Source: Agrobacterium fabrum (lineage in GTDB: Bacteria; Pseudomonadota; Alphaproteobacteria; Rhizobiales; Rhizobiaceae). Taken from it: a stretch of DNA of 14,724 nucleotides. The notes beneath the pieces were generated by a model. That model ran no database searches and had not been told where the DNA came from. It saw only the letters and a list, made by a program, of their open reading frames with translations. The translations under genes were made by a program, and so were the position numbers. Shown one piece after another: positions 7,562 through 14,624 of this stretch. The stretch is from the NCBI GenBank assembly GCA_003241215.1, contig QFOL01000071.1, positions 1-14,724 of the forward strand, given 5' to 3'. The stretch's first letter is position 1. Each line of letters begins with the position of its first letter.

Positions 7562-8456
7562 CCACTTTCCGAGCGCGCCTGCCGCCGCCATGCCGATGAT
7601 CATGCCCAAGCGCCCCTCGAACCTCGCCCGGTTCACGGATTTCATCCGCCGTCGGCACTGGACCTTCTATGCGGGATCGGCGATTTTTCTCGTCATCATC
7701 CTGCTGCTGGTGATCGCGCCGTGGATTTCGCCCTATGATCCGGCCAAGCAGAACCTCCGTCTGCGGTTGAGCGCGCCAAGTGCCCTCTACTGGCTGGGAA
7801 CCGACCATCTGGGTCGCGATGTCTTGAGCCGGCTGCTGATCGGCGGCCGCTTCACGGTCACGATTGCCGCCATCACCGTCATTCTGTCGGTGGTGATCGG
7901 AACTTTCATCGGTATCATCAGCGGCCGCAGCCGCGGTATCTTGGATGATGTGTTGATGCGCATCGTGGACCTGCTCATCGCCATACCCGATGTCGTGATC
8001 GCGATTTTCCTCGTCGCCATCTTCGGTCCGGGATATGGAACGCTGATCGCCTCGCTCACCATCGTCGGCTGGACACCCTTTGCACGGCTGGCGCGGGCGC
8101 TGACGCTCTCGATCAATTCCCGCGAATATATCCGCGCGGCAGAGGTGCTCGGCTGCACGCGTCGCTTCATCATCTTCCGGCATATCATTCCCAACACGAT
8201 CTGGCCCATTGCGGCCGTGGCTTTCCTGCGCTTTGGCCACAAGCTGATCACGGTGGGCGGATTGTCGTTTCTGGGCCTTGGCGTACAGCCGCCGGCCGCC
8301 GACTGGGCGCTGATGCTGGCCGATGCGCAGGCCTATGCGGAGCGAATGCCTGTTCTCGTCATCGCACCGGGTCTGGCGATCTTCCTGTCGGCGCTCAGCG
8401 TGACGTGGATCGGCCATGGCCTGAACCTGGAAACTAAGAAAACCAACGGTCATTGA
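7551..8456 (+). CDS. ABC transporter permease, DppC/OppC/NikC family
   Basis: This is the second membrane subunit, 301 residues long. An N-terminal cytoplasmic extension (1-37) precedes TM1 (about 38-58). The characteristic LGTDHLGRDVLSRLLIGGR is at 82-100, followed by membrane segments to about 286. The EAA-type loop is at about 192-221 (EYIRAAEVLGCTRRFIIFRH). GGLSFLGLGVQPPAADW at 236-252 is typical of the family. It pairs with the preceding permease to form the translocation pore and overlaps it by 11 bases. GAGGT (7542-7546) lies inside the upstream gene, four bases before the ATG. The next ATPase gene follows after a 138-base gap, unusually long inside such an operon. Confidence 0.93.
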   Translation: MTISHFPSAPAAAMPMIMPKRPSNLARFTDFIRRRHWTFYAGSAIFLVIILLLVIAPWISPYDPAKQNLRLRLSAPSALYWLGTDHLGRDVLSRLLIGGRFTVTIAAITVILSVVIGTFIGIISGRSRGILDDVLMRIVDLLIAIPDVVIAIFLVAIFGPGYGTLIASLTIVGWTPFARLARALTLSINSREYIRAAEVLGCTRRFIIFRHIIPNTIWPIAAVAFLRFGHKLITVGGLSFLGLGVQPPAADWALMLADAQAYAERMPVLVIAPGLAIFLSALSVTWIGHGLNLETKKTNGH

Positions 8457-8594
8457 TGCCCGCGAACGGCAATGGTCGATCTGACGATTGTCAAACATAG
8501 ATGACGCAACGGAACAGGAAGGAGAGTAATATCGTCTGAAGCCGCATGAAGAATACGCAATGCCTCCGATTCAATAAAAATAAGGGGAACTCTT
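8457..8594 (+). other. 138-base spacer inside the ABC gene cluster, with an orphan Shine-Dalgarno
   Basis: The spacer separates the second permease from the first ATPase. It holds a strong purine-rich AGGAAGGAGAG (8516-8526 region) with no start codon within normal distance, then an AT-rich stretch ending in the real ribosome binding site AAGGGGA (8582-8588). No promoter or hairpin is clear. It may hold an internal promoter or the scar of a lost small gene. Confidence 0.25.
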
Positions 8595-9677
8595 ATGAAT
8601 ATCGAAGGACAAACGCTTGCAAAGACGGCCATGTCTCCCGAATGCGCACCGCTTCTGGAAATAGAGGACCTGCACGTTTCGGTGCCGGGGCAAAATGGCC
8701 GCAAGTTTGTTATTTCGGGCCTGACGCTTTCCGTCAACGCCGGAGAAGTCGTCGCCCTCGTCGGCGAATCCGGGTCGGGCAAGAGCATGACGGCGCTGTC
8801 GCTGATGCGGCTTTTGCCGCAGGGCGCGGAAATCAATTCCGGCCGCATTTCTTTTGCCGGGCGCGACATTCTCGCTCTTTCATCTTCCGAACTCGATGCG
8901 CTGCGCGGCGCCGATATCAGCATGCTGTTTCAGCAGCCGCAGGCCATGCTCGACCCGACCAGCCGGGTGAGGACGCAGGTGGCGGAGCCGCTCTGGATTC
9001 ACCGTAAAATGAGCCGGCACGCTGCACTTAACCGGGTCGTCGGCCTTCTGTCGGATGTCGGCATTCCCGATCCGTCGGCGCGGGCGCAATGCTTCGCGCA
9101 TGAGCTTTCCGGCGGCATGGCGCAACGTGTGATGATTGCGGCCGCACTCTCCGGCAATCCGCAGCTTCTGATCGCCGACGAACCGACGACGGCGCTTGAT
9201 GTCACCGTTCAGGCACAAATCCTGCGCCTGCTCGACGACGAACGCCGCAAGCGCCGGCTTGCCACGCTGCTCATCACCCACGATCTCTCGGTCGTTGCCG
9301 CTTTTGCGGACCGGATCGCGGTCATGTATGCCGGCCGCATCGTCGAGGAGGGGCCGACCCAGGCGATCCTCAAGGCGCCGCAACACCCCTATACCAAGGC
9401 GCTCATCAGCTGTTCGCTTTTGACCACCGACAGCGAAGGACAGTTGCTGACGATCCCCGGCTCCAGTGCGCAGGCCCACGACATGTCTTGCGGCTGCCGG
9501 TTTCATCCGCGCTGCGCACTTGCCAATTCGGCAGGCATGAGCGGCCGCTGCATGGCCTCGGAACCGGATCTGAATGCCTTGTCCGAAGGGCGCAAGGCGC
9601 GGTGCTGGGCGGTCGGTCACGATCATGCCAGCCACGATCATGCCGGTCACGATCATACCAGCCACACGGTCTGCTGA
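8595..9677 (+). CDS. ABC transporter ATP-binding protein (DppD/OppD type) with histidine-rich C-terminal tail
   Basis: This is one of two ATPases that energise the importer, 360 residues long. Walker A GESGSGKS is at 57-64, the Q-loop near 113, the signature LSGGM at 171-175, Walker B LLIADE at 191-196 and the switch His229. The oligopeptide-type C-terminal extension has HPYTKAL and clustered cysteines (299, 301, 307, 319, 337), as in the OppD/DppD family, where such cysteines can bind an iron-sulfur cluster. It ends unusually: residues 342-357 hold seven histidines as HDHAS, HDHAG, HDHTS and H, then TVC. That tail is encoded by a 15-bp tandem repeat and resembles metal-binding tails of nickel, cobalt and zinc proteins. 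AAGGGGA sits six bases before the ATG. The next ATPase gene begins 12 bases after the stop. Confidence 0.94.
   Translation: MNIEGQTLAKTAMSPECAPLLEIEDLHVSVPGQNGRKFVISGLTLSVNAGEVVALVGESGSGKSMTALSLMRLLPQGAEINSGRISFAGRDILALSSSELDALRGADISMLFQQPQAMLDPTSRVRTQVAEPLWIHRKMSRHAALNRVVGLLSDVGIPDPSARAQCFAHELSGGMAQRVMIAAALSGNPQLLIADEPTTALDVTVQAQILRLLDDERRKRRLATLLITHDLSVVAAFADRIAVMYAGRIVEEGPTQAILKAPQHPYTKALISCSLLTTDSEGQLLTIPGSSAQAHDMSCGCRFHPRCALANSAGMSGRCMASEPDLNALSEGRKARCWAVGHDHASHDHAGHDHTSHTVC
9618..9665 (+). repeat. 15-bp in-frame tandem repeat encoding a His-rich tail
   Basis: Three near-identical 15-base units (9618-9632, 9633-9647, 9648-9662; CACGATCATGCCAGC and variants) are followed by a partial CAC. 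Each encodes His-Asp-His plus two small residues. Unit length is a multiple of three, so copy-number change by slippage would lengthen or shorten the tail without a frameshift. Confidence 0.9.
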
Positions 9678-9689
9678 GGGAGGGCGACG

Positions 9690-10700
9690 ATGCTAGCGAC
9701 AGCGACGACACAGACCCCGCCATCGGCGGAAAACGGCAAGCGACCCTTTGTGGTCGCGAAGAACCTTTGCAAATATTATCCCATATCGGGCTTCGGTCAC
9801 CGTGTGGTGAAATCTGTCGACGATGTTTCCCTGACGATCGGCGAGGGGGAAGTGCTTGGTCTCGTCGGTGAATCCGGATGCGGCAAAAGCACGGTTGCCG
9901 GGCTGATTACGCGGCTGACCCACGCAACGAAAGGCGAGGTCAGCATCGGGCAGAACGATATGCTGCACATGCAGGGCGAGGCGCTGCGGCGCATGCGCCG
10001 GGTGGTGCAGCTGGTGTTTCAGGACCCTTATTCCGCACTCGATCCGCGCATGCGTATCGGCCAGAGCATGGAAGCACCGCTTGCCCAGCATGGCATCGGC
10101 ACGCGCGAGGAACGCACGGCGCGGGTTTTCCAGATGCTGGAAGAGGTTGGTCTCGACGGTTCTTTTTATGATCGGTATCCGAGCCAGTGTTCCGGCGGCC
10201 AGTTGCAGCGCGTCGTCATCGGTCGCGCACTGCTTCTCAATCCGAGCTTCCTCGTCTGCGACGAACCGACATCGGCGCTCGACGCCTCGATGCGCACGCA
10301 GATCCTGAACCTCCTGATGGATATGAAGCGCCGTCACGGTTTGACGGTTCTGATGATTTCCCACGATCTGCGTGTGGTGCGTTATCTCTGCGATCGCATC
10401 GCCGTGATGTATCTCGGACGTGTCGTTGAAATCGCCGACCGGGAGGAGCTTTTCCGGGCACCGAAACATCCCTACACCAAGGCGCTCATTGCCTCGTCGA
10501 TGCTGGACGAGACAGGGTTATATGCACCGGAAATGCTTCTGGACGGCGATCTGCCGAGCCCCCTTAATCCACCCAACGGCTGTAAATTCCATACCCGCTG
10601 TAAGTATGCGACCGAGATATGCGGCGAGGTGGAACCCGTTCTGGAAGGCGTTTCCGGGGAGCATTTCGCCCGCTGCCACCGCTGGCGGGAATTGGGCTGA
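9690..10700 (+). CDS. ABC transporter ATP-binding protein, DppF/OppF type
   Basis: This is the second ATPase of the importer, 336 residues long. Walker A GESGCGKST is at 60-68, the Q-loop Gln111 in VFQDPYSALDPR, the signature CSGGQ at 167-171 (Cys replaces the usual first Leu), Walker B FLVCDE at 187-192 and the switch His225. The C-terminal oligopeptide-type extension has HPYTKALIAS, NPPNGCKFHTRC and further cysteines at 311 and 329, as in DppF/OppF proteins. It lacks the histidine tail of its partner. GAGGGAGGG lies just before the ATG at 9690 and overlaps the preceding stop region, so the two ATPases are co-translated. A 229-base AT-rich gap follows before the binding-protein gene. Confidence 0.94.
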   Translation: MLATATTQTPPSAENGKRPFVVAKNLCKYYPISGFGHRVVKSVDDVSLTIGEGEVLGLVGESGCGKSTVAGLITRLTHATKGEVSIGQNDMLHMQGEALRRMRRVVQLVFQDPYSALDPRMRIGQSMEAPLAQHGIGTREERTARVFQMLEEVGLDGSFYDRYPSQCSGGQLQRVVIGRALLLNPSFLVCDEPTSALDASMRTQILNLLMDMKRRHGLTVLMISHDLRVVRYLCDRIAVMYLGRVVEIADREELFRAPKHPYTKALIASSMLDETGLYAPEMLLDGDLPSPLNPPNGCKFHTRCKYATEICGEVEPVLEGVSGEHFARCHRWRELG

Positions 10701-10929
10701 CGGACAACGCAGTTACAGTTTTCTGTTGCCGTAAAACAGATGAATTGTGTGTTTGCGGATTAATATCGGAATAAAATTCCGAGTACAAAAAGTAAAATAG
10801 ATAATATTCGAATGGATAATCGAGAGGTATCCATAGGGTATTCTTATTGCCTATGTAATGATTGAGTGAAATTTCGTGAAAATATACGAATTGTGAGCGT
10901 TGTCATCAAAAACAAAAGGGGAATCTTCT
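10701..10929 (+). promoter_or_regulatory. AT-rich leader with several dyads before the binding-protein gene
   Basis: This gap is much richer in A/T than its surroundings. It contains two perfect 7-bp inverted repeats: TCGGAAT/ATTCCGA around AAA (10766-10782), and ATGGATA/TATCCAT with a 9-base spacer (10812-10834). A smaller TTCGT/ACGAA dyad lies at 10873-10890. It ends in AAGGGGAA about seven bases before the ATG at 10930. The layout suggests a separate promoter and operator or RNA element controlling the binding protein, perhaps giving it higher expression than the membrane subunits. I could not assign a known box (Fur, Irr, Zur or NikR) or a clear -35/-10 pair. Confidence 0.4.
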
Positions 10930-12423
10930 ATGATGAAGCACGCACTTTTGGCGTCATGCGCCATTGTTGCCTCGTTTGGAACGCATGCGGCAAAAGCCGC
11001 CACGATTACCTATGACGATAATTTCGGTGTGAAGACCGGCTGGCAGATGGCGTCCGATGACGCTTATCTCGGCTCGCGTGCGGGCTGTTTCGAAAGCCTG
11101 GTCCGTGTCGGTTACGATATGAAGCTGGAGCCGAGCCTCGCCGAATCCTGGAAGCAGACCGAACCCAAGGTTTGGGAATTCAAGCTGCGCAAGGGTGTCA
11201 AGTTCCAGAACGGCGAGCCGCTCGACGCAAGGGCGGCGGTCAATGCGCTCGGCAATCTTCTGAAAGCGCCCGTTCCGGCCCGCGCCTTTTCACCGAAGCT
11301 GATCGCCGCCGTTGAAGCCGGCGGCGACGATGTGGTGAAGATCACGACGATCGAACCATCGGTGCTGCTGCCGGCGCAGATGGCAAGCCCCGCCACCTCC
11401 ATCCTCGCTCCATCCGCCTATAAGGACGGTAAGGTCGATCCCATCGGAACCTGCACAGGACCTTTCAAGATCACCGAGGTCGATCCCAGCCAGCATTTGG
11501 TCCTGACGGCCAACCACGATTATTGGGGCGGTATGCCGAAACTTTCCGGCGGCCGTGTCAATTTCGTGCCCGATGCCGACACACGCGCCACCAAGGCCCG
11601 AACCGGTGAAGCGCAGGTTTCGCGCCTCGTGCCGCCATGGACGGTCAAGACCATCCAAGCGACCGATGGCGTCAAGGTCGCACCAGTCCCGTCGCCGCGT
11701 ATCACCGAGCTGTTGCTGAACAACGCCAAGCCGCCCTTCAACAATATCAAGATACGCCAGGCGATCCAGGCCGCCATCGATACCGGCGGTATCGCCGACA
11801 GCATCTATGAGGGCGTGGTCAAGGGCGCGACCATGCCCTTTGCGGCCGGTGAACCATGGGCTGCAAAAGAAACCAAATCCGCCTATGACGTGGAAAAAGC
11901 CAAGGACCTGCTGAAAGAGGCGGGCGTTGCGCCCGGCAGCCTGAAGGTGACGCTTCTTGCCTATACGGCGAAGACCGAACTCAAGGACGTTGCGGCGATC
12001 ATCCAGGCGCAGTTGCAGGAACTCGGCATCAAGGTCGATGTCCGCGTTGCCGATTACAGCGCCATCGAGCCCGATCTTCTGGCCGGCAATTTCGACATGG
12101 CGCTGCTGTCTCGCGGTTACGCCACCGATGTCGCCGAACCGGCCGGTTTCCTGAATGCCGACTATACCTGCGGCGGCAGCTACAACATCTCGCATTATTG
12201 CAATGCGGAGACGGACAAGCTGATCAAATCCGCCTATTCGGCCAATGAACCCGTCAAGCGTTACGCCATTTACGGCGAAGCGGCGAAGAAGATCTATGAC
12301 GAAGCCGTCTCCGTCTTCCTCATCCACGAAACCGTGTTCGATGCCTATTCGGCAAAGCTCGAAAACTACAAGCCGCATCCGCTCAACTATTTTGTCATGA
12401 CCAAGGATCTGGCGACAAAGTAA
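10930..12423 (+). CDS. Periplasmic substrate-binding protein of a peptide/nickel-class ABC importer (SBP_bac_5)
   Basis: This 497-residue protein would capture the substrate in the periplasm and deliver it to the permeases encoded upstream. A Sec signal peptide is evident (MMKHALLASCAIVASFGTHA, then AKA, with likely cleavage after residue 23). No lipobox is seen. Family 5 hallmarks follow: LEPSLAESWKQTEPKVWEFK (66-85), LRKGVKFQNGEPLDA (86-100), TGPFKI, NHDYWGG, and the NNAKPPFNNIKIRQAIQAAI stretch. Four or more cysteines occur, including a pair in ADYTCGGSYNISHYCN, which may be a disulfide near the ligand site. The gene lies last rather than first in the cluster and has its own leader. I chose the ATG at 10930 because AAGGGGAA is well spaced from it and the signal peptide starts there; a TTG at 10900 is in frame but poorer. 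Substrate class (peptide, opine, or metal chelate) is undetermined. Confidence 0.92.
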   Translation: MMKHALLASCAIVASFGTHAAKAATITYDDNFGVKTGWQMASDDAYLGSRAGCFESLVRVGYDMKLEPSLAESWKQTEPKVWEFKLRKGVKFQNGEPLDARAAVNALGNLLKAPVPARAFSPKLIAAVEAGGDDVVKITTIEPSVLLPAQMASPATSILAPSAYKDGKVDPIGTCTGPFKITEVDPSQHLVLTANHDYWGGMPKLSGGRVNFVPDADTRATKARTGEAQVSRLVPPWTVKTIQATDGVKVAPVPSPRITELLLNNAKPPFNNIKIRQAIQAAIDTGGIADSIYEGVVKGATMPFAAGEPWAAKETKSAYDVEKAKDLLKEAGVAPGSLKVTLLAYTAKTELKDVAAIIQAQLQELGIKVDVRVADYSAIEPDLLAGNFDMALLSRGYATDVAEPAGFLNADYTCGGSYNISHYCNAETDKLIKSAYSANEPVKRYAIYGEAAKKIYDEAVSVFLIHETVFDAYSAKLENYKPHPLNYFVMTKDLATK

Positions 12424-12454
12424 GTTGGTGTGATGGTGCTCTGATTGAGAGAGG

Positions 12455-12484
12455 GACCCGGCTCGGAAGAGCCGGGTCTTTTTT
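12455..12484 (+). terminator. Strong Rho-independent terminator of the ABC cluster
   Basis: GACCCGGCTC (12455-12464) and GAGCCGGGTC (12469-12478) form a perfect GC-rich 10-bp stem with a GGAA tetraloop, followed by six T's (12479-12484). It lies 31 bases after the binding-protein stop. Confidence 0.95.
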
Positions 12485-12735
12485 GTGAGAAGGCTGGAAA
12501 ACCTCCCCCTGAGCGCGGCGTTCAGCGCGGCGCGACCATCCGCAGATGATGTGCTTGGTTAAAATCGGGAAAAACCGCCTGCGTCATCCCCGATTGAAAG
12601 GGAGAGGGCGTTCGCCATCGAGGAGGAAAGAGGGACGGATGCCGTCCAAAACCCGTCACATAATTCAGCGTGAAGCGGGGCAGCTGGGGCGATCCGGCGG
12701 TCGCAGGGATGCAGTGCCGCCGGTATCTCTTCGGA
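12485..12735. other. Gene-free stretch between the ABC terminator and copZ
   Basis: No credible gene is seen. It contains a 9-base direct repeat AGCGCGGCG (12512-12520 and 12524-12532). A short GGACGG/CCGTCC hairpin lies at 12633-12647 and might weakly end the copZ transcript on the minus strand, since CTCTTT follows it there. A larger hairpin at 12691-12727 is listed separately. The mix of direct and inverted repeats resembles a dispersed intergenic repeat of rhizobia, but this cannot be tested from one copy. Confidence 0.35.
12691..12727. repeat. Stacked inverted repeat just downstream of copZ
   Basis: CCGGCGG (12694-12700) and CCGCCGG (12717-12723) are perfect complements. The stem extends outward through GAT/ATC with a single-base bulge. 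An inner GCA/TGC pair closes a GGGA loop. It begins nine bases past the copZ stop on the minus strand and lacks a T-run. It could stabilise the copZ mRNA 3' end or belong to an intergenic repeat family. Confidence 0.45.
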
Positions 12736-12990
12736 TCAGCTGCGCGCTGCGGGCGTATAACCGGCGGCGGTGATGATTTCAGCGATACGGGCCGCATCGG
12801 AGACGCCGCCAACCAAGACCGTGCGGCTTGCCGGATCCGCATGCACGGCAGCGCCGGGAACGGTCTTTTCGATCGCGCCCTTGATCACCCCGGCGCAGTG
12901 ACCGCAGGTCATGTCTTCAACGTGGAAAGAAAGGTCTGCATCATCGGGTGCGGTGGCGGTTTCGGCATGATGCTGGTGAGCGGTGCACAT
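12736..12990 (-). CDS. copZ: CopZ-like copper chaperone (HMA domain)
   Basis: This small 84-residue cytoplasmic protein is expected to carry Cu(I) to the CopA ATPase. Residues about 20-84 form one heavy-metal-associated (HMA) domain. The metal loop is MTCGHC (Cys29, Cys32), and GYTP near the C-terminus is typical. The N-terminal 19 residues hold one Cys and four histidines (MCTAHQHHAE), a possible extra copper site. GGAGAA lies six bases before the ATG on the minus strand, and a CueR-type promoter sits about 40 bases upstream. It lies downstream of trkH on the same strand but with its own promoter, and it is separated from copA by the ABC cluster. Confidence 0.9.
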   Translation of the reverse strand: MCTAHQHHAETATAPDDADLSFHVEDMTCGHCAGVIKGAIEKTVPGAAVHADPASRTVLVGGVSDAARIAEIITAAGYTPAARS

Positions 12991-13027
12991 GAGCGGTTCT
13001 CCATGGTTTGGAATTCTAACAGCATGG

Positions 13028-13058
13028 AGCCTGGGCTATTCCAACGTGGGAAGGTCAA
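13028..13058 (-). promoter_or_regulatory. Candidate CueR/HmrR-type promoter of copZ
   Basis: On the minus strand TTGACC (13058-13053) is followed by TTCCCACGTTGGAA and, after a 19-base spacer, CAGGCT (13033-13028). TTGACCTTCCCACG closely parallels the copA promoter TTGACCTTGCCACG, and the left operator half matches the CueR consensus better than copA's does. The right half is poorer and the -10 is weak. Activation by HmrR is inferred. Confidence 0.62.
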
Positions 13059-13086
13059 GCTCTTTATTTGCCGGGATGCGGCGATC

Positions 13087-14544
13087 TCAGCTCTTCCAGA
13101 AAATCGGCATCAGCAGCACGAGCACCGTCAGGATTTCCAGACGCCCGAGCAGCATCATCACCGACAGGACATAAAGCGCGGGGTCGCTGATGGTGGAGAA
13201 ATTGCCCGCCGGACCGATGATCGGACCGATGCCGGGACCGACATTGGCGAGCGAGGTCGCCACGGCCGAGGTGGCGGTGAGTAAATCATAACCCATCATG
13301 CTCATGGCGAGGCTGCCGGCGATCCACAGGGCGATGAAACAGCTGACAAACAGGAAGACCGTGCGGATCGTATCGGGATCGACCACCTGCTGGCCATAAC
13401 GCACCGAATAGACAGCATTCGGATAGATCAGCTTCTTCAGCCCGGCGCGCACCACATTGAACATGATGAGAAAGCGATAGGCCTTGATGCCGCCCGCCGT
13501 CGAGCCGGAACAGCCGCCCATGAAGGTCGCGAAGAAAGCGACAACAACGACGAAAGGCCCCCAGAGCGTGTAGTCGTCACTGGCGAAACCGCCGGTCGAG
13601 AGGATGGAGGTCATGTTGAAGAAGGAGTGGCTTAGCGCATCATCCAGCGGTACGCCGTTCCTCAGGTGATGATAGACACCGACGGCGATGGAAATTGCGC
13701 AGAGATAGCCCAGGAAGACGGCGATCTGCGGATCGCGCAGTGTCTCCAGTCGGCGACGTACCGCAAGCAGGATCATGACCGAAAAAGGCAGGCTGCCGAA
13801 GATCAGGAAGACGGTGGCGATCCACAGCAGGGCGGTATTGTTGAAATAGGCGAAAGAGGCGTCATGGGTGGAGAAACCACCGGTCGCGACCGTTGACATG
13901 GCATGGTTCAGCGCATCGAAATGCGACATGCCGGCAAAATCGTAAGCGACCGTACAGGCGAGCGTCATGATGATGTAAATGGCCACGAAAGCCCGGGTAA
14001 AGCTCGCCAGACGGGCGAAAGGCCTGTCGTTGCCGGTATCGGACGATTCCATGCGGAAAAAGGTCATGCCGCCGACGCGCAGGAGCGGCAGGATGAAGAG
14101 GCCGAGCGCCACGATACCGATACCGCCCAGCCAGCATAGCAGCGAACGCCAGAGAAGGATGCCCTGCGGCGCATTGTCGAGGCCGGCAATAACGGTCGAT
14201 CCCGTCGTCGTGATGGCGGAAATGGATTCGAAAAGAGCCTGGGCAGGCGTCAGGTTGAGTTCGGACAGATAAAGCGGCACGGCGCCGACGATGGAAAAGA
14301 CCAGCCAGAGAATATTGACGAGCAGAAAGCCGAAACGTTTGTTGAAGGCCGCAATCGGCCCGCGCGTCGCCAGCGCACAGGCGAGCGCAAAGCCGCCGCA
14401 CATGAAACCGGACAGCGCAAACACCATCCAGTCGTCATTGCCGTAATAAAGATCGGTGAGCGCCGGTAGAAACATGGCCGTCGCCATGTAAAGCCCGAAG
14501 ATGGACGCCACATAGATGACCGAGCGCAGAAGGTTGCTGTTCAA
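13087..14544 (-). CDS. trkH: TrkH-family potassium uptake membrane subunit
   Basis: This 485-residue integral membrane protein conducts K+ inward as the pore subunit of a Trk system. It has the four-fold pore repeat with selectivity-filter glycines: TTTGS (112-116), ATGGF (220-224), STGGF (316-320) and NVGPG (434-438). Other family signatures are MGGCSGSTAGGIK (342-354) and the C-terminal LLGRLEILTVLVLLMPIFW (466-484). About ten hydrophobic segments are spread along it, and the length is normal. The cytoplasmic partner TrkA is not in the window. The start is a TTG at 14544. No ATG or GTG occurs in frame between it and the stop upstream, and the next Met (residue 20) would cut off TM1. Only a weak ACGGG serves as ribosome binding site. 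It is divergent from the dehydratase gene, 80 bases away. Confidence 0.93.
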   Translation of the reverse strand: MNSNLLRSVIYVASIFGLYMATAMFLPALTDLYYGNDDWMVFALSGFMCGGFALACALATRGPIAAFNKRFGFLLVNILWLVFSIVGAVPLYLSELNLTPAQALFESISAITTTGSTVIAGLDNAPQGILLWRSLLCWLGGIGIVALGLFILPLLRVGGMTFFRMESSDTGNDRPFARLASFTRAFVAIYIIMTLACTVAYDFAGMSHFDALNHAMSTVATGGFSTHDASFAYFNNTALLWIATVFLIFGSLPFSVMILLAVRRRLETLRDPQIAVFLGYLCAISIAVGVYHHLRNGVPLDDALSHSFFNMTSILSTGGFASDDYTLWGPFVVVVAFFATFMGGCSGSTAGGIKAYRFLIMFNVVRAGLKKLIYPNAVYSVRYGQQVVDPDTIRTVFLFVSCFIALWIAGSLAMSMMGYDLLTATSAVATSLANVGPGIGPIIGPAGNFSTISDPALYVLSVMMLLGRLEILTVLVLLMPIFWKS

Positions 14545-14624
14545 GAAATGAAACCCGTAGTTCGTGGCCGCGCTGAAATGAGTCTTTGTCTCCGACGCCT
14601 TCCTATGGCATAGCGGGTGCCATT

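Noticed and set aside
9618..9665. Tandem repeat considered as a CRISPR-like array
   Set aside because: The units are contiguous 15-base in-frame codon repeats with no spacers and no cas genes nearby.
10900..10929. TTG start that would add ten residues to the binding protein
   Set aside because: The AAGGGGAA ribosome binding site and the signal peptide both point to the ATG at 10930.
11290..12378. Long minus-strand open frame opposite the binding-protein gene
   Set aside because: It is a codon-bias mirror of a clear SBP_bac_5 gene, with no recognisable motif and no ribosome binding site noted.
6617..12423. Naming the importer nikABCDE or dppABCDF
   Set aside because: Both belong to the same family, and no substrate-specific residues could be identified, so a specific symbol would be a guess.
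12522..13284. Open frames across the copZ region on both strands other than copZ
   Set aside because: They run through hairpins and the copper promoter; the HMA domain with MTCGHC fixes the true frame.
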